A stretch of DNA of 64,000 nucleotides, taken from contig NZ_RIAS01000008.1 of NCBI RefSeq assembly GCF_003719335.1, forward strand, positions 124,001-188,000, in the 5' to 3' direction. Each line of letters begins with the position of its first letter. Position 1 is the first letter of the stretch. The translations under genes were made by a program, and so were the position numbers. The stretch comes from Paenibacillus amylolyticus. Its GTDB lineage: Bacteria; Bacillota; Bacilli; Paenibacillales; Paenibacillaceae. The notes below the pieces were generated by a model. The model had not been told where the DNA came from and made no database searches. It saw only the letters and a list, made by a program, of their open reading frames with translations. Below are positions 51,675 through 62,489 of this stretch, in pieces.

Positions 51675-52628
51675 ATGAATGCACCAGCAACACAATCGCC
51701 ACTAATGTGGGGGGATAAACGGTTCCACACCTGGAATTATGAAATGCGCGATCAGTTTAATAACAAAGTATTTAAAGTGATGCTGGATGCCGGGTTCACC
51801 TGCCCGAATCGGGATGGCTCCATTGCCAAAGGGGGCTGTACCTTCTGCAGTGCACGTGGATCAGGCGATTTTGCAGGTAGCAGACGTGAAGATCTCGTTA
51901 GCCAGTTCAATACGATTCGCGACAGACAGCATCTGAAATGGCCTTCAGCTCACTATATCGGTTACTTTCAGGCCTACACCAATACCTATGCACCAGTCGA
52001 AGAGCTGCGCGAATACTTTGAAGAGATTTTACAACAGCCGGGCGTTGTCGGTTTATCTATAGCTACTCGTCCAGACTGTTTACCAGACGACGTTGTGGAG
52101 TATTTGGCAGAGCTTAATCAGCGCACCTATTTATGGGTAGAGATGGGATTGCAGACGATCCACGATTCCACTTCGACTTTGATCAACCGTGCACATGATA
52201 CGGCGTGTTATGAAGAAGCGGTAGAAAAGCTGCGTAAACACAATATTCGAGTCTGCACACACATTATCTATGGCTTGCCGCAAGAAACCCACGAAATGAT
52301 GCTGGACACCGGTCGCGCGGTGGCAAATATGGATGTGCAGGGCATTAAGATTCATCTGCTTCATCTCATGCGTAAAACGCCAATGGTCAAACAGTATGAA
52401 GCCGGTCTGCTTCGGTTTCTTGAGCAGGATGAATATATTAAGCTGATCGTAGATACGCTCGAGATGCTCCCGCCCGAAATGATCGTACATCGCCTTACAG
52501 GAGATGCTCCTCGTAACCTGCTTATTGGACCCATGTGGTCTTTGAACAAATGGGAAGTTCTAAATTCCATTGACCGAGAACTGCGTGAACGTGATACATG
52601 GCAGGGTAAGTATTGGAGGGAGGCATAG
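51675..52628 (+). CDS. mnmL: Radical SAM protein of the TIGR01212/YtqA family (tRNA wobble uridine modification, MnmL)
   Basis: 317 residues. The iron-sulfur motif is CPNRDGSIAKGGCTFC (C-x11-C-x2-C); later TRPDCLPDDVVEYL and GIKIHLLHLMRKTPM are family segments. B. subtilis YtqA and the adjacent methyltransferase YtqB have been linked to an alternative route to mnm5s2U at tRNA position 34 in Gram-positive bacteria, under the names MnmL and MnmM; the adjacent pair is conserved here. An ATG 10 nt after AAAGGAG is preferred over a TTG at 51669 only 4 nt away. Confidence 0.88.
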   Translation: MNAPATQSPLMWGDKRFHTWNYEMRDQFNNKVFKVMLDAGFTCPNRDGSIAKGGCTFCSARGSGDFAGSRREDLVSQFNTIRDRQHLKWPSAHYIGYFQAYTNTYAPVEELREYFEEILQQPGVVGLSIATRPDCLPDDVVEYLAELNQRTYLWVEMGLQTIHDSTSTLINRAHDTACYEEAVEKLRKHNIRVCTHIIYGLPQETHEMMLDTGRAVANMDVQGIKIHLLHLMRKTPMVKQYEAGLLRFLEQDEYIKLIVDTLEMLPPEMIVHRLTGDAPRNLLIGPMWSLNKWEVLNSIDRELRERDTWQGKYWREA

Positions 52629-53213
52629 ATGGGCTTTCTGTCGGTTCTAAGCTGTGCGCATCAATGGATCGCTTCTCGGCTTCAGCCAGGAGATTTCGCA
52701 ATTGATGCCACGGTGGGTACAGGTGCTGATACCTTGTTTCTCGCAAAGCAGGTAGGCCAGCGTGGTCAGGTCATCGGATTTGATATTCAAAACGAAGCGC
52801 TAACGCTAGCCCAGGCCAGGATTCGAAAGCATGCTGAAAGCAGCAAACTCGGCTCTATTTCCTTGATGGAATTAAGCCATGCACGAATGGCCGAAGCCGT
52901 CCCAGACGGCTGGATTGGTAAAGTAGGAGCTATTATGTTTAATCTGGGTTACTTACCTGCTGAAGGAGCAGATGCTTCTATCATTACCGAAACAACCAGC
53001 ACAATCACAGCACTTGATGCTGCTACGATGTTATTGCGTCCACGCGGTATAATTACTGTCGTCTTATATCCGGGTCATGACGGTGGCGCTCAGGAAGCTA
53101 AGGCTGTATCCACATGGGCAGCTGCTTTACCTGTCGAACAGGCTCAGGTTGTGATGTACCGCCAGTTGCAGCGTCAAACTTCACCTTATTTAATCGGTAT
53201 TGAAAAAAAATAA
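52629..53213 (+). CDS. mnmM: Class I SAM methyltransferase, YtqB/MnmM type
   Basis: 194 residues. SAM site AIDATVGTGADTLFLAKQVG, then VIGFDIQNEALTLAQARI, NLGYLP and VVLYPGHDGGAQEA, as in YtqB. The family member MnmM methylates aminomethyl-2-thiouridine at the tRNA wobble position. Its ATG directly follows the mnmL stop (TAG-ATG), with AGGGAGG inside the end of mnmL, so the two are coupled and should act in one pathway. Confidence 0.9.
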   Translation: MGFLSVLSCAHQWIASRLQPGDFAIDATVGTGADTLFLAKQVGQRGQVIGFDIQNEALTLAQARIRKHAESSKLGSISLMELSHARMAEAVPDGWIGKVGAIMFNLGYLPAEGADASIITETTSTITALDAATMLLRPRGIITVVLYPGHDGGAQEAKAVSTWAAALPVEQAQVVMYRQLQRQTSPYLIGIEKK

Positions 53214-53418
53214 AAAATAATTTCCTTTGTTCACCAAATGAAATACACTGAACACATTGACTGGACCAGCCTTTGCTTTTTCATCCATGTCGCCGTGTTC
53301 ACCTGCACGTATGCAATCGCATTCACTTGTTCTTCTTCATCTGCATGTGCCGGGTCGTTAGAGGGCCCAGAACTGGTTAAAGCGATTCACCAATTCATAT
53401 ACTAGAGGAGAGATATCC

Positions 53419-54399
53419 ATGTCTACGCCATACCCGCTACAATTCCAACCTGAATTCAAAGAACGTGTATGGGGAGGCCGAGCGCTCGAGCAATTTGGTC
53501 TTACCCCCCCTGAAGGACATATTGGGGAAGGCTGGATGATTGCAGATCACGCCAACGGTACGACCAAGGTAATAAATGGCCCACTCGCTGGCAAAGGACT
53601 TGATGAGGTTCGTGAACAACTCGGAACAGCCTGGCTGGGTTCCAAAGGCGTTTCTGAAAAAGGCGGACGTTTCCCTCTGCTAATCAAACTGCTTGATTGT
53701 AACGACGACCTCTCCGTTCAGGTTCATCCTACGGATGATTACAAGGCTCTTCCTCCAGGTGAACTGGGTAAAACCGAAATGTGGTACGTGCTCGACGCCA
53801 AACCCGGCGCTCATATTATCTACGGCCTTAATGAAGGTGTAGATCGCGAAGGATTGAGACAGGCGCTGGAGAATGGTACCGTTATGGATACTCTTCGTCA
53901 AGTCCCCGTGGAAGCCGGAGATACATTCTTCATCCCTGCTGGAACAGTGCACGCTCTCTGCGCCGGTGTTGTTGTAGCAGAAATACAGCAAAATTCAGAC
54001 ACAACGTACCGGATCTATGATTACAACCGTCCTGGACTGGACGGCAAGCCACGTGAACTGCATGTGGAGGATTCCTTGAATGTCACCGCCTATGAAGGTG
54101 CCGGAGCAACAACAATGAAAACGAGCAATGCAGTACCTGGTGAATGGCTCCAGCTTGCTTCTTGTCCTTACTTTGTAGTAGAGAAAGGCGTGGTAAATGA
54201 ACGCTGGGCGTTATCTACGACACCGGACAGCTTTACCATTCTTGTTGTGTGTGAAGGTGAGGGTACGCTTGAATGGAGTGGTTCTGAAGAAGGCGAGCAG
54301 TTGACATTGAAAGCAGGCCAATGTTATCTTCTGCCGGCTAATCTGGGTAACTATACACTAAGTGGCAATACAACCGTTCTTCGATCCTATCTTCCTTAA
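53419..54399 (+). CDS. manA: Mannose-6-phosphate isomerase, class I
   Basis: 326 residues. Zinc-site motifs: SVQVHPTDDY (Gln and His), GKTEMWYVLD (Glu) and GTVHALCAG (His); EIQQNSDTTYRIYDYNR follows. Two cupin-type barrels, short Firmicute form. It interconverts mannose-6-P and fructose-6-P. ATG after GAGGAGAG. 205 nt after mnmM and 41 nt before the hydrolase gene, which probably shares its transcript. Confidence 0.95.
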   Translation: MSTPYPLQFQPEFKERVWGGRALEQFGLTPPEGHIGEGWMIADHANGTTKVINGPLAGKGLDEVREQLGTAWLGSKGVSEKGGRFPLLIKLLDCNDDLSVQVHPTDDYKALPPGELGKTEMWYVLDAKPGAHIIYGLNEGVDREGLRQALENGTVMDTLRQVPVEAGDTFFIPAGTVHALCAGVVVAEIQQNSDTTYRIYDYNRPGLDGKPRELHVEDSLNVTAYEGAGATTMKTSNAVPGEWLQLASCPYFVVEKGVVNERWALSTTPDSFTILVVCEGEGTLEWSGSEEGEQLTLKAGQCYLLPANLGNYTLSGNTTVLRSYLP

Positions 54400-54440
54400 G
54401 TTTTAGTTACCGATAACCTGTGAAGGAGGAATTACACGAG

Positions 54441-55460
54441 ATGCAGGAATCTACCTTTACGCTGATGGGCAATGAAGGTACCCGTGTTCATGTGTACCGC
54501 TGGCTTCCCGATCCGGACGAACACATTCAAGGCGTTGTACAAATCGCGCATGGAATGGGTGAAACCGCAGCGCGTTATGCCGAATTTGCGGGTTATCTCA
54601 CCAAGCACGGCTTTGCTGTGTATGCTAATGACCATCGGGGTCATGGAAAAACGGTGGAGAGCACCGAATCACTGGGTGATGCAGGTGTGGACGCATTTCG
54701 CTGGATGGCTAAAGATATGGTCAATCTGGGCGAGCTAGTTGCCAAAGAACACTCCGGTGTCCCCCTGTTCCTTATGGGGCACAGTATGGGTTCCTTTTTG
54801 GTACAGCACCTGATGTATGCAGCGCACGAGAGATACCACGCGTTTGTGCTGTCCGGCACAAACGGCAAACGAGGATTACTTCGGTTTGGAGAAAAGCTGG
54901 CCCTACTCCAGTGCGGCATCCAAGGTGACAATCATCGAAGCCTGTTGCTGAATGCCATTGTATTTGGCGGATTTAACCGTGCGTTCCGTCCAGCTGCAAC
55001 GCCTTTTGACTGGTTATCTCGTGACCAGCAGGAAGTGCAGCGATTCATCGACGACCCGATGTGTGGAGCGATATGTACCGCTGGCTTTTTCCGTGATTTT
55101 TTTAAACTGCTCCTTGAAATCCATCTTCCGCAGCACATGGAACGTATCCCCAAATCCAAGCCGGTTCTCCTGTTCTCTGGTGAACTGGATCCTGTCGGTC
55201 TTCGGGGTAAAGGTGTGTTAAACCTATACTCCCACTATAAGAAGCTTGGACTTCAAGATGTAGAATACCGTCTTTATCCAGGCGGACGACATGAGATGCT
55301 CCATGAGACCAATCGTAACGAAGTAGCTCAAGATGTCCTGAATTGGTTACAACGTCATATGCCAACGATCGAGCAACAACCTACACAAAATAGTAGTCAA
55401 CAAGATTTCGATAAAGATCCGTCTTTGGAGATTCAATCGAATCAGACAGCTTTGATGTAA
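54441..55460 (+). CDS. Alpha/beta hydrolase (monoacylglycerol lipase-like)
   Basis: 339 residues. Oxyanion segment QIAHGMGETAARYAEFAGYL, nucleophile elbow FLMGHSMGSFL (Ser near 110), Asp in FSGELDPVG and His in YPGGRHEMLHE; it belongs to the Hydrolase_4/serine aminopeptidase S33 group that includes monoacylglycerol lipases. The substrate is unknown. The C-terminus has a polar tail of about 30 residues. Start ATG at 54441 after AAGGAGG; a GTG at 54420 precedes the Shine-Dalgarno. Likely cotranscribed with manA. Confidence 0.88.
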   Translation: MQESTFTLMGNEGTRVHVYRWLPDPDEHIQGVVQIAHGMGETAARYAEFAGYLTKHGFAVYANDHRGHGKTVESTESLGDAGVDAFRWMAKDMVNLGELVAKEHSGVPLFLMGHSMGSFLVQHLMYAAHERYHAFVLSGTNGKRGLLRFGEKLALLQCGIQGDNHRSLLLNAIVFGGFNRAFRPAATPFDWLSRDQQEVQRFIDDPMCGAICTAGFFRDFFKLLLEIHLPQHMERIPKSKPVLLFSGELDPVGLRGKGVLNLYSHYKKLGLQDVEYRLYPGGRHEMLHETNRNEVAQDVLNWLQRHMPTIEQQPTQNSSQQDFDKDPSLEIQSNQTALM

Positions 55461-55497
55461 GATCTTTTTCTGATTCAATACCGATTCAAATGCGAGC

Positions 55498-55549
55498 AAA
55501 AACCCCCTGAACGAGCACATTACATATTGTGCTCGTTCAGGGGGTTTTA
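55498..55549 (+). terminator. Strong terminator after the hydrolase, also usable by odhB
   Basis: AAAACCCCCTGAACGAGCACA and its complement form a 21-bp perfect stem around a ~7-nt loop; TTTTATT follows on the plus strand, and the minus strand also ends in TTTTTGC. Confidence 0.9.
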
Positions 55550-55613
55550 TTCTATTGAAGTATCTCAGATTTCATAGGATGAGAAATAAAGTAGAGCGCA
55601 AATCTCAGAACTA

Positions 55614-56891
55614 TTAACCTTCAATCAACAATGATTCTGGATCTTCAAGCAATTCTTTTACAGTCACCAGGAATCGTACAGCTTCGCTTCCATCAATAAT
55701 CCGGTGATCGTAGGACAAGGCGATGTACATCATTGGACGGTTTTCCATCCGTTCAGCATCAATCGCCACTGGGCGAAGCTGAATTTTGTGCATCCCGAGA
55801 ATACCTACCTGCGGAGTATTCAGGATTGGCGTAGACAGTAGGGAACCGAATGTTCCGCCATTGGTAATCGTAAATGTACCACCTTGCAGGTCAGACAATG
55901 CGAGCGTGTTGGAACGTGCTTTGGACGCCAGGTCTGCAATGCTTCTTTCGATTTCGGCAAAGCCCAGACGGTCAGCATCACGTACAACCGGAACAACCAA
56001 ACCTTCTTTGGCAGATACCGCAATACCGATATCGTAGAATTTTTTCAATACAACGTCTTCGCCATCGATCTCTGCGTTAATCGTTGGGAATTTTTTAAGT
56101 GCACCTACAACTGCTTTGGTAAAGAAAGACATGAAGCCCAGGTTGATATCATGCTTCTCTTTGAACTTGTCCTTGCGACGTTTACGAACGTCCATGATCG
56201 CTGTCATGTCAACCTCATTGAAGGTAGTCAACATCGCTGCGGTCTGCTGTGCTTCAACCAAACGTTTCGCGATAGTTGCCCGGCGACGGGACATACGCTG
56301 ACGCTCTACAGGCTTGGAAAAAGTTGTGCCGCTCGCTGCTGGAGCGCTAGGCGCGGAAGCAGGAGCTTTGGCTGCTGGCGGTGCCGCTGGAGTGGACGGC
56401 TGACTTCCATGGCTTTTCACATCATCCTGATACACACGGCCAATCGGATCTTTGCTCTGCACCTGATCCAGTTCAATCCCACGCTCACGAGCAAGCTTGC
56501 GTGCAGAAGGAGAAGCCGTTTTAATGCTATCCGATGGCTCAGGCGGTGCAGCAACAGCCGTTGCCGGAGCTACTGGAGCCCCAGGAGCAGGTGCGGAGGC
56601 CGATTTAGATTCGGACGTTGCTGGTTCGGAAGCAGCTGGAGTGCTTCCTCCCCCTGCCCCAGCTGAAAGCGTACCGATCGTTTCACCAATCTCAACGGTC
56701 TCACCTTCCTGACGAATGATCTTCTCGAGCACACCGCTCTCCTCAGCACTGATCTCGATGTTGACCTTGTCTGTCTCCAGTTCAAGCAGAACATCACCTT
56801 GATTAACGGTGTCTCCTTCTTTTACCATCCATCTGGATACCGTTCCCTCAGTTATTGACTCACCCATTGCAGGTACTTTAATTTCACTCAC
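55614..56891 (-). CDS. odhB: Dihydrolipoyllysine succinyltransferase (E2 of 2-oxoglutarate dehydrogenase)
   Basis: 425 residues. Lipoyl domain (1-77) with lipoylated Lys in [10 protein letters not shown], an Ala/Pro/Ser-rich linker, peripheral-subunit binding domain ([15 protein letters not shown], about 130-165), a second linker, and the catalytic domain ending in [15 protein letters not shown] with the active-site His. It transfers succinyl groups to CoA in the TCA cycle. GTG start 8 nt after GGGAGG, which overlaps the odhA stop codon; the two genes are coupled. Confidence 0.96.
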   Translation of the reverse strand: MSEIKVPAMGESITEGTVSRWMVKEGDTVNQGDVLLELETDKVNIEISAEESGVLEKIIRQEGETVEIGETIGTLSAGAGGGSTPAASEPATSESKSASAPAPGAPVAPATAVAAPPEPSDSIKTASPSARKLARERGIELDQVQSKDPIGRVYQDDVKSHGSQPSTPAAPPAAKAPASAPSAPAASGTTFSKPVERQRMSRRRATIAKRLVEAQQTAAMLTTFNEVDMTAIMDVRKRRKDKFKEKHDINLGFMSFFTKAVVGALKKFPTINAEIDGEDVVLKKFYDIGIAVSAKEGLVVPVVRDADRLGFAEIERSIADLASKARSNTLALSDLQGGTFTITNGGTFGSLLSTPILNTPQVGILGMHKIQLRPVAIDAERMENRPMMYIALSYDHRIIDGSEAVRFLVTVKELLEDPESLLIEG

Positions 56892-56896
56892 AGCTG

Positions 56897-59770
56897 TTAC
56901 CTCCCCAGTGGAATATTATTCTTCGCCATTTGTTTCAACGCTGCTGTAATAATCAATTGCTGCTCCATGCTATGCACAAGCTGGTAACCGCTAGAAGGAC
57001 TTGCATGCTCCGGACGGCCTTCATATCTCACGGTAGTGCCTTCAGGCGCGATCTCACGAAGACGAGGCTCCATATATGTCCATGCACCCATGTTTTTGTT
57101 CTCTTCCTGCACCCATACCAGCTCTTTTAATTGGCTGAAACGTACGAGTACACGTTTGATCTCTTCCGCTGGGAACGGATAGAGTTGCTCGACACGAATA
57201 ATGTGAAGCCAGGAATAATCGCCCTTCTCCTTCTCAATCGCATCTTCCAGATCAATAGCAACTTTACCACTGCACAAAATAATGCGTTCCACCCGATCCG
57301 GTTTTGTACCTAAACCTGGTTGCTCCAGCACAAGTTCGAATTTACCTTCACTAAACTCCACGGCTGGTGACGCAACACGCGGATTACGAATCAAGCTTTT
57401 TGGTGACATCATCACAAGTGGTCGTGCATCTTCTGTCTCGGTTAAGGAAGCTTGACGACGCAACAGGTGGAAGTACTGTGAAGCACTCGACAGATTAACC
57501 ACTGTCATATTGTCTTCCGCACACAATTGCAGGAAACGTTCCAGGCGTGCGCTAGTATGTTCTGGCCCTTGGCCTTCGTTAGCGTGTGGGAGTAACATAA
57601 CCAGACTCGATTTTTGAGACCATTTTGCACGCCCTGCTGATACGAACTGGTCAAAAATGACCTGTGCACAGTTTGCAAAATCACCGAATTGTGCTTCCCA
57701 GATTACGAGTGTATCTGGTGAGTACACATTGTACCCATATTCAAATCCAACGACAGACTCTTCTGACAGTGGGCTGTTATAGATTGCAAACGATGCTTTT
57801 GCTTGTGGCAGATGGTGCAACGGACAGAATTTATCTCCATTCGTAGCATCATGCAGTACAAGGTTACGATGAGCAAAGGTTGCACGCTCCGCATCTTGAC
57901 CACTGATACGGATCGGCTTGCCGTCTGCCAATATCGTTGCAAATGCCAGTGTTTCGGCAAGGCTCCAGTCTACTTTTTCCCCTTCATTCAGAGCTGTACT
58001 CCGGCGTTGCAAAATCCGTTGCAATTTTGGATATACATTGAACGTCTCTGGCCATTTCAGAAGATCAGCATTAATGCTGCGCAGTTGCTCCAAAGGCACC
58101 GCTGTTGGCGTAATTGTGACTGCCTCAGACTCGCTGATGTTGCGCTGGTAGTATTCATGCACTTCATTTTTCTTCATCTGATCATAGGCTTCTTTTAAGC
58201 GATCCGCTACGGCATTACGTACACTCGCGATGAAGGCATCATCAATGACGGACTCTTTCTTGAGCATATCCTGATACAGATGACTAACTGTTGGGTGATT
58301 CTTCACTTTGTCATACACGAGCGGCTGTGTCGTTTCAGGATCATCCGTTTCGTTATGACCGTAACGACGATATCCGATAAGGTCAATCAGGAAATCCTTC
58401 TTGAAACGGTTGCGATACTCCGCTGCCATGCGGATCGCCGCAATACAAGCCTCAGGGTTATCTGCGTTGACATGTACAATCGGAATTTCATAACCTTTGG
58501 CAAGGTCACTTGCATAATAAGTTGAACGCGAGTCACTGCTGTCCGTAGTGAAACCAAGACGGTTGTTCACGATGATGTGAATCGTTCCGCCATTTTGGTA
58601 TCCTGGCAATGCTTTGAAATTAAGCGTTTCGGCCACAATACCTTCTCCCGGGAATGCCGCATCCCCGTGCATAAGAATGGTCGCTGCCTTCGTTACATCC
58701 TGCTTCGGATAACCTGGTTCACGGCGATCATCCTGAGCTGCACGTGCAAAACCTTGCACAACCGGATTGACGTACTCTAGATGGCTAGGGTTGTTGGCGA
58801 GTGTCAGGCGAGCCTGTACAGTCTCCCCGTCTTTCACAAAACGGTTCGCGCCCATATGGTATTTGACATCCCCCGTCCAACCATAATTGATCCCAGTTGA
58901 ACCTTCTGATGGAACCAAGTCTTTGTTCGGGGCATGATGGAATTCAGAGAAAATTTTGCTATAAGGTTTGCCCAGGACATGAGCGAGCACGTTCAGACGT
59001 CCGCGGTGAGCCATCCCCATCAGAATATGACTGGAGCCTGCTTCCGTCATAAGGCGGACCGCTTCATCCAGCATAGGAACAAGAACATCGTTCCCCTCAA
59101 TCGAGAAACGTTTCTGTCCAACAAACGTTTTGTGCAGGAAATCTTCAAATTGTTCAGCTTCAACCAAACGTTCCAGCAATGCTGTACGTTCTTGTTGCGT
59201 AAGCGGGGCCGGGGATGTGCGGGATTCCGCGCGACGATTCAGCCACTCGCGTTCTTGTACTTCATGCACATGGCTGAATTCGTAAGCGATCGGACCTGTA
59301 TAGATTTGACGAAGACGTTGAATTGCATCCCAGCCAGTCGTTGTCTGACCGTCTGCACCTTCCCAGATCAGGGAAGCAGGCAGTGCTTTCAAATCTTCCT
59401 CATTTAATTGAAAATGCTTCGGTTCCAGCAAAGACGTATCTGTTGCTTCACTGATTCCAAGTGGATCAATATCTGCAGCCAGATGGCCATACGTACGGAT
59501 GTTCCATACAAGTTTGCCTGCTGTAACCGCTTTCTGCAATAGTTGAATATCTACATTTCCAGAAGCAGCTTGACCATTCCCGCTATTCGAAAGAGTCTCT
59601 GCACCCTTGCCAGACATCGGCGGTGCTCCCCATTGCTCGAACAATTCACGATAGGCCGGTGTCACTGCACCCGGATCTTGGGTGAATAATTCATACTGTT
59701 CTTGTACGTATCCCATATTGGGACCATAGTAACTCTCCCAGGGTTTCATGTTGCCTTTCTCGATCGTCAT
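56897..59770 (-). CDS. odhA: 2-oxoglutarate dehydrogenase E1 component
   Basis: 957 residues. N-terminal [19 protein letters not shown] segment, ThDP-binding [17 protein letters not shown] ... [11 protein letters not shown], and the transketolase-like C-terminal part ([21 protein letters not shown]). It decarboxylates 2-oxoglutarate and loads succinyl onto OdhB; the shared E3 is not in the window. The start at 59770 lies 8 nt after GGAGG; the open frame upstream to 59818 is outside the Shine-Dalgarno. A cre-like site lies 161 bp upstream. Confidence 0.96.
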   Translation of the reverse strand: MTIEKGNMKPWESYYGPNMGYVQEQYELFTQDPGAVTPAYRELFEQWGAPPMSGKGAETLSNSGNGQAASGNVDIQLLQKAVTAGKLVWNIRTYGHLAADIDPLGISEATDTSLLEPKHFQLNEEDLKALPASLIWEGADGQTTTGWDAIQRLRQIYTGPIAYEFSHVHEVQEREWLNRRAESRTSPAPLTQQERTALLERLVEAEQFEDFLHKTFVGQKRFSIEGNDVLVPMLDEAVRLMTEAGSSHILMGMAHRGRLNVLAHVLGKPYSKIFSEFHHAPNKDLVPSEGSTGINYGWTGDVKYHMGANRFVKDGETVQARLTLANNPSHLEYVNPVVQGFARAAQDDRREPGYPKQDVTKAATILMHGDAAFPGEGIVAETLNFKALPGYQNGGTIHIIVNNRLGFTTDSSDSRSTYYASDLAKGYEIPIVHVNADNPEACIAAIRMAAEYRNRFKKDFLIDLIGYRRYGHNETDDPETTQPLVYDKVKNHPTVSHLYQDMLKKESVIDDAFIASVRNAVADRLKEAYDQMKKNEVHEYYQRNISESEAVTITPTAVPLEQLRSINADLLKWPETFNVYPKLQRILQRRSTALNEGEKVDWSLAETLAFATILADGKPIRISGQDAERATFAHRNLVLHDATNGDKFCPLHHLPQAKASFAIYNSPLSEESVVGFEYGYNVYSPDTLVIWEAQFGDFANCAQVIFDQFVSAGRAKWSQKSSLVMLLPHANEGQGPEHTSARLERFLQLCAEDNMTVVNLSSASQYFHLLRRQASLTETEDARPLVMMSPKSLIRNPRVASPAVEFSEGKFELVLEQPGLGTKPDRVERIILCSGKVAIDLEDAIEKEKGDYSWLHIIRVEQLYPFPAEEIKRVLVRFSQLKELVWVQEENKNMGAWTYMEPRLREIAPEGTTVRYEGRPEHASPSSGYQLVHSMEQQLIITAALKQMAKNNIPLGR

Positions 59771-59930
59771 CGACGTTCCCTCCGTCTTGATTTTGTCATA
59801 GGGTTTGACGGAAATCATTGAATAAGCTGTAATTCGCGTTCGTTCAACATTTTAAGCGAAATTTTTCATGAAGTCCAATCATCGTGCTGTTCGTGGTAAT
59901 AACGTTGTTCCGACGCTCCCGTCAAAGGTT

Positions 59931-59944
59931 TGTCTGCGTTTTCA
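59931..59944 (-). promoter_or_regulatory. cre-like site upstream of odhAB
   Basis: TGAAAACGCAGACA on the minus strand matches TGWAANCGNTNWCA at 13 of 14 positions. CcpA repression of a TCA-cycle operon on glucose would be expected physiology. The rest of 59771-60336 shows no credible gene and no near-consensus promoter. Confidence 0.55.
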
Positions 59945-60336
59945 AAACCAAAGTAATACAATGATTAGTTCTACCGTCGCACAGATGTCGAATAATGTCC
60001 TGATCCGTTCGAAGGTTATACGTTCTTCCCCGTTTCCAAAGAAGTTCGTGTTCTAATCTCTATTCTATAAACTTTTACGCTCAGGAGCATTTCCTATTTT
60101 TAGCTCAATTGATGCATAAATTAGATGAATCGAATAATCGGTGCAATTCAGGGCAAGCCAGGAACGCTGGATTCGGCCAAATCCAGATCTGATGTCCGTA
60201 TATACCTCCTTAATAAGAATTGTGGTCCATTCTGTCCAAAAACAAACCGTCCATTTAAACATTAACCAATTCAAATGTCATTCAACAAGAAATTGGATTT
60301 TCCAGAATGGAGCCTGACAATATACAACATAGAATA

Positions 60337-60366
60337 AAGCCGCTCGAATGCAAATCCCGGCGGCTT
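60337..60366 (-). terminator. Terminator after the first Nudix gene
   Basis: AAGCCGCC...GCGGCTT followed by TATTCT on the minus strand; the U-run is short. Confidence 0.6.
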
Positions 60367-60398
60367 CCTGACTGACTGTCCTGCTTGTCCTGTCTGTC

Positions 60399-60839
60399 CT
60401 ATCTTTCCTTCTGGGAAAGATTCATCATATAATTTGCAAAGGGCGTTAATTGCAAATCCTTCACTTGCTTTAATGTAAACCATGCTGCTCCCAGCGAGTC
60501 TTCACCATCAGGATTTATTTTGATGAGTTCCAACGGATTGCTCTGTCCGATAATAACATCGTATAGAATACCGATATGATGTACTTGCTCGGGTTCACCT
60601 CGGTACTCCCAATTCACAACAACGGATTGTGAAGAACGAATGGACCATTGCAAAGGAATGATCCCTGTCTCCTCTTCGAACTCTCGTTTCAATGCAGTTT
60701 CCGGCGGCTCCCCGAATTCCATTCTTCCGCCAGGCAGATCCCATTTTCCGTAGTATGGCCCACGAGCTTTCTGGATCAGCAGATAGAATTGTTCCCACAC
60801 AGCCAGCCCATATACACCAACATGCGTATGCGTGTTCAC
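60399..60839 (-). CDS. Nudix hydrolase
   Basis: 146 residues. The Nudix box is complete: G-x5-E-x7-REFEEETGI, starting at GRMEFGE near residue 38, with catalytic glutamates in REFEEE. It would hydrolyse a nucleoside diphosphate linked to another group; the substrate is unknown. The GTG at 60839 is the best start, after an AAGGGTAGGG stretch. It heads a run of small minus-strand genes up to 63930. Confidence 0.85.
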   Translation of the reverse strand: MNTHTHVGVYGLAVWEQFYLLIQKARGPYYGKWDLPGGRMEFGEPPETALKREFEEETGIIPLQWSIRSSQSVVVNWEYRGEPEQVHHIGILYDVIIGQSNPLELIKINPDGEDSLGAAWFTLKQVKDLQLTPFANYMMNLSQKER

Positions 60840-60899
60840 ATTTACGCCCTACCCTTCCCTTACTTCGATAATTTCAGCTTGTTCACTTATGTTCTAGTT

Positions 60900-61385
60900 C
60901 TACTTCTTCTCCTCATCTGCTATGTCATTCAGGTCAACGGCCAGACGAATCATATCCACACAGCGAATGCCGTCCTCAATGATCTCTTCCTCATAATGTC
61001 TCACAAAAAAATCACGGTCCACGCCGGTTATCCGAAATCCACAGCGCTGGTACAACTTCAATTGATGAAAGCTGGAATTGCCCGTTCCGATCTCCAATAT
61101 ACGACAACCTAGCCTTCTTGCGGCCTCCATAGCTTCCTTAATCATGTGTTTGCCAACACCCTGTCCTTGCAGTTCCTCCTGCACCGCGATGTTCACAATC
61201 TCTGCTGTCTCCGGACGAGTCTTGAGTAATACAAACTCTCCTACCATCTCTCCTTCATACTCCGCTATAAAACAAACACCTCTGCTGAGATATTCGTCTA
61301 CAATCGTTTTTGAAGGATCCGCCATCAGTAAAAGTTCATACGGTTTTTCTTCATCCCAGTCCAATATTCGGAACGACAAGTTCAT
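60900..61385 (-). CDS. GNAT family N-acetyltransferase
   Basis: 161 residues. Acetyl-CoA motif VNIAVQEELQGQGVGKHMIKEA (Q-G-Q-G-V-G) and the C-terminal NSSFHQLKLYQRCGFRITG. The acceptor is unknown. ATG at 61385, 8 nt after GAGGTGG; an in-frame GTG inside the Shine-Dalgarno is rejected. No terminator is visible between it and the Nudix gene downstream, so they may be cotranscribed. Confidence 0.88.
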   Translation of the reverse strand: MNLSFRILDWDEEKPYELLLMADPSKTIVDEYLSRGVCFIAEYEGEMVGEFVLLKTRPETAEIVNIAVQEELQGQGVGKHMIKEAMEAARRLGCRILEIGTGNSSFHQLKLYQRCGFRITGVDRDFFVRHYEEEIIEDGIRCVDMIRLAVDLNDIADEEKK

Positions 61386-61538
61386 GCCAATCCCCACCTC
61401 TTCGCATCCAAATTATTCTTTCCATGTCTTTTGCAGAAGCCCTATGTATGGCAAATCTACAAATTACTCGTTATGAAGTTCTAAGGTCCCTCTGAAGTAC
61501 CTGATGTTGCTACTGTTTCTGCTGTCCTGAAATCTATG

Positions 61539-61973
61539 TTAGTCGTTCTGTTTGTTGTCTATGTGTCCTGCTTGATTGGAGTAATGGCGAATGGACATCC
61601 CCGTTGACCTCTGCATTCCTTGTTTTTCATAAAATGTCTGGACATCCGGATCACACAAGAGATCGATCATATATAGCCCCTGTAGACGCTGAAGCATGCG
61701 CTGTGTGAGTTCACTTCCGATCCCTCGACCCTTATACTCCGGCAGTACTTCCAGCAAAGGAATATATGCACTAAGCACTCCATCCGAGATAGCTTGAATA
61801 AAACCGACAACGTTCCCTGTTCGCTCATCGATAGCAAGTTCAATCGCATACGACTGCTCTAGCAATTTCAGAAATGTTGAAGGTGATGGCGGGTTCGGCC
61901 AACCGTCAAAGAACCCTCCACTTAGTTGCTCACTATCCATTCCAGTCAGCTTATCTCGAAATACGATTCCCAT
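61539..61973 (-). CDS. GNAT family N-acetyltransferase
   Basis: 144 residues. Core LLEVLPEYKGRGIGSELTQRML (R-x-x-G-I-G acetyl-CoA site) and a C-terminal DVQTFYEKQGMQRSTGM. Substrate unknown. The ATG at 61973 follows TTGGAGGTG; a TTG within that motif is not the start. Ends 154 nt before the next gene. Confidence 0.85.
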   Translation of the reverse strand: MGIVFRDKLTGMDSEQLSGGFFDGWPNPPSPSTFLKLLEQSYAIELAIDERTGNVVGFIQAISDGVLSAYIPLLEVLPEYKGRGIGSELTQRMLQRLQGLYMIDLLCDPDVQTFYEKQGMQRSTGMSIRHYSNQAGHIDNKQND

Positions 61974-62059
61974 CGCTTGCACCTCCAAAACAAAGTAAAT
62001 TCCATTATATCATAATATTTGGAACTAAATATATAGATATGGATACGATGTGATCATTC

Positions 62060-62437
62060 CTATTCACTCAGGCTCAAATGCTCATGAATCAATTTCCAAG
62101 CTCCTTCCTGGCCTTTTACAAATACATTTGTAGCTCTTCCTTGCCCTGAAGCCAAATGCCCACGAACGTATCCTTCCCAGTGATAGGTATAAGTGCATAC
62201 CGCCTGTCGCTCATCTACGGCAATCCAATGCACATCCTCTGCACGATAGACCTCTTCCTTCACCGTATCCCAGGCATGTTCGAAGTAATTCTGAATCTCA
62301 TCCAAGGTTGTACAAGAAGTACCTGTAAACCAATAGATTGCATTCGGCGCAAGCAACTTGCTCACTTCGTCAAACTGATGCGTGTTCGTTGCTTCTATGT
62401 ACGCTCTCAGCGTTTCCTCGTGTCCCATAGCCCTCAT
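62060..62437 (-). CDS. SnoaL-like / NTF2-fold protein
   Basis: About 125 residues. Pattern of the nuclear transport factor 2 fold: an opening helix LRAYIEATNTHQFDEVSKLLAPNA, a beta sheet with the VCTYTYHWEGYVRG strand, and a final GAWKLIHEHLS. Members are small ketosteroid-isomerase-like enzymes or binding proteins; function cannot be told. Three in-frame ATGs lie near the Shine-Dalgarno (62443, 62437, 62428); I chose the middle one, 6 nt after AAGGA. Confidence 0.75.
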   Translation of the reverse strand: MRAMGHEETLRAYIEATNTHQFDEVSKLLAPNAIYWFTGTSCTTLDEIQNYFEHAWDTVKEEVYRAEDVHWIAVDERQAVCTYTYHWEGYVRGHLASGQGRATNVFVKGQEGAWKLIHEHLSLSE

Positions 62438-62489
62438 CCTCATTCCTTCTGTATTATGTATCCGTGTTCTCTTCTCTCATGGTCACGGT

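Noticed and set aside
60065..60274. 69-codon minus-strand frame between odhA and the Nudix gene
   Set aside because: No Shine-Dalgarno, unusual composition, no family motif.
60368..60410. CTGTCCTG-like short tandem repeats after the Nudix stop
   Set aside because: Short and imperfect; it looks like chance low complexity next to the terminator.
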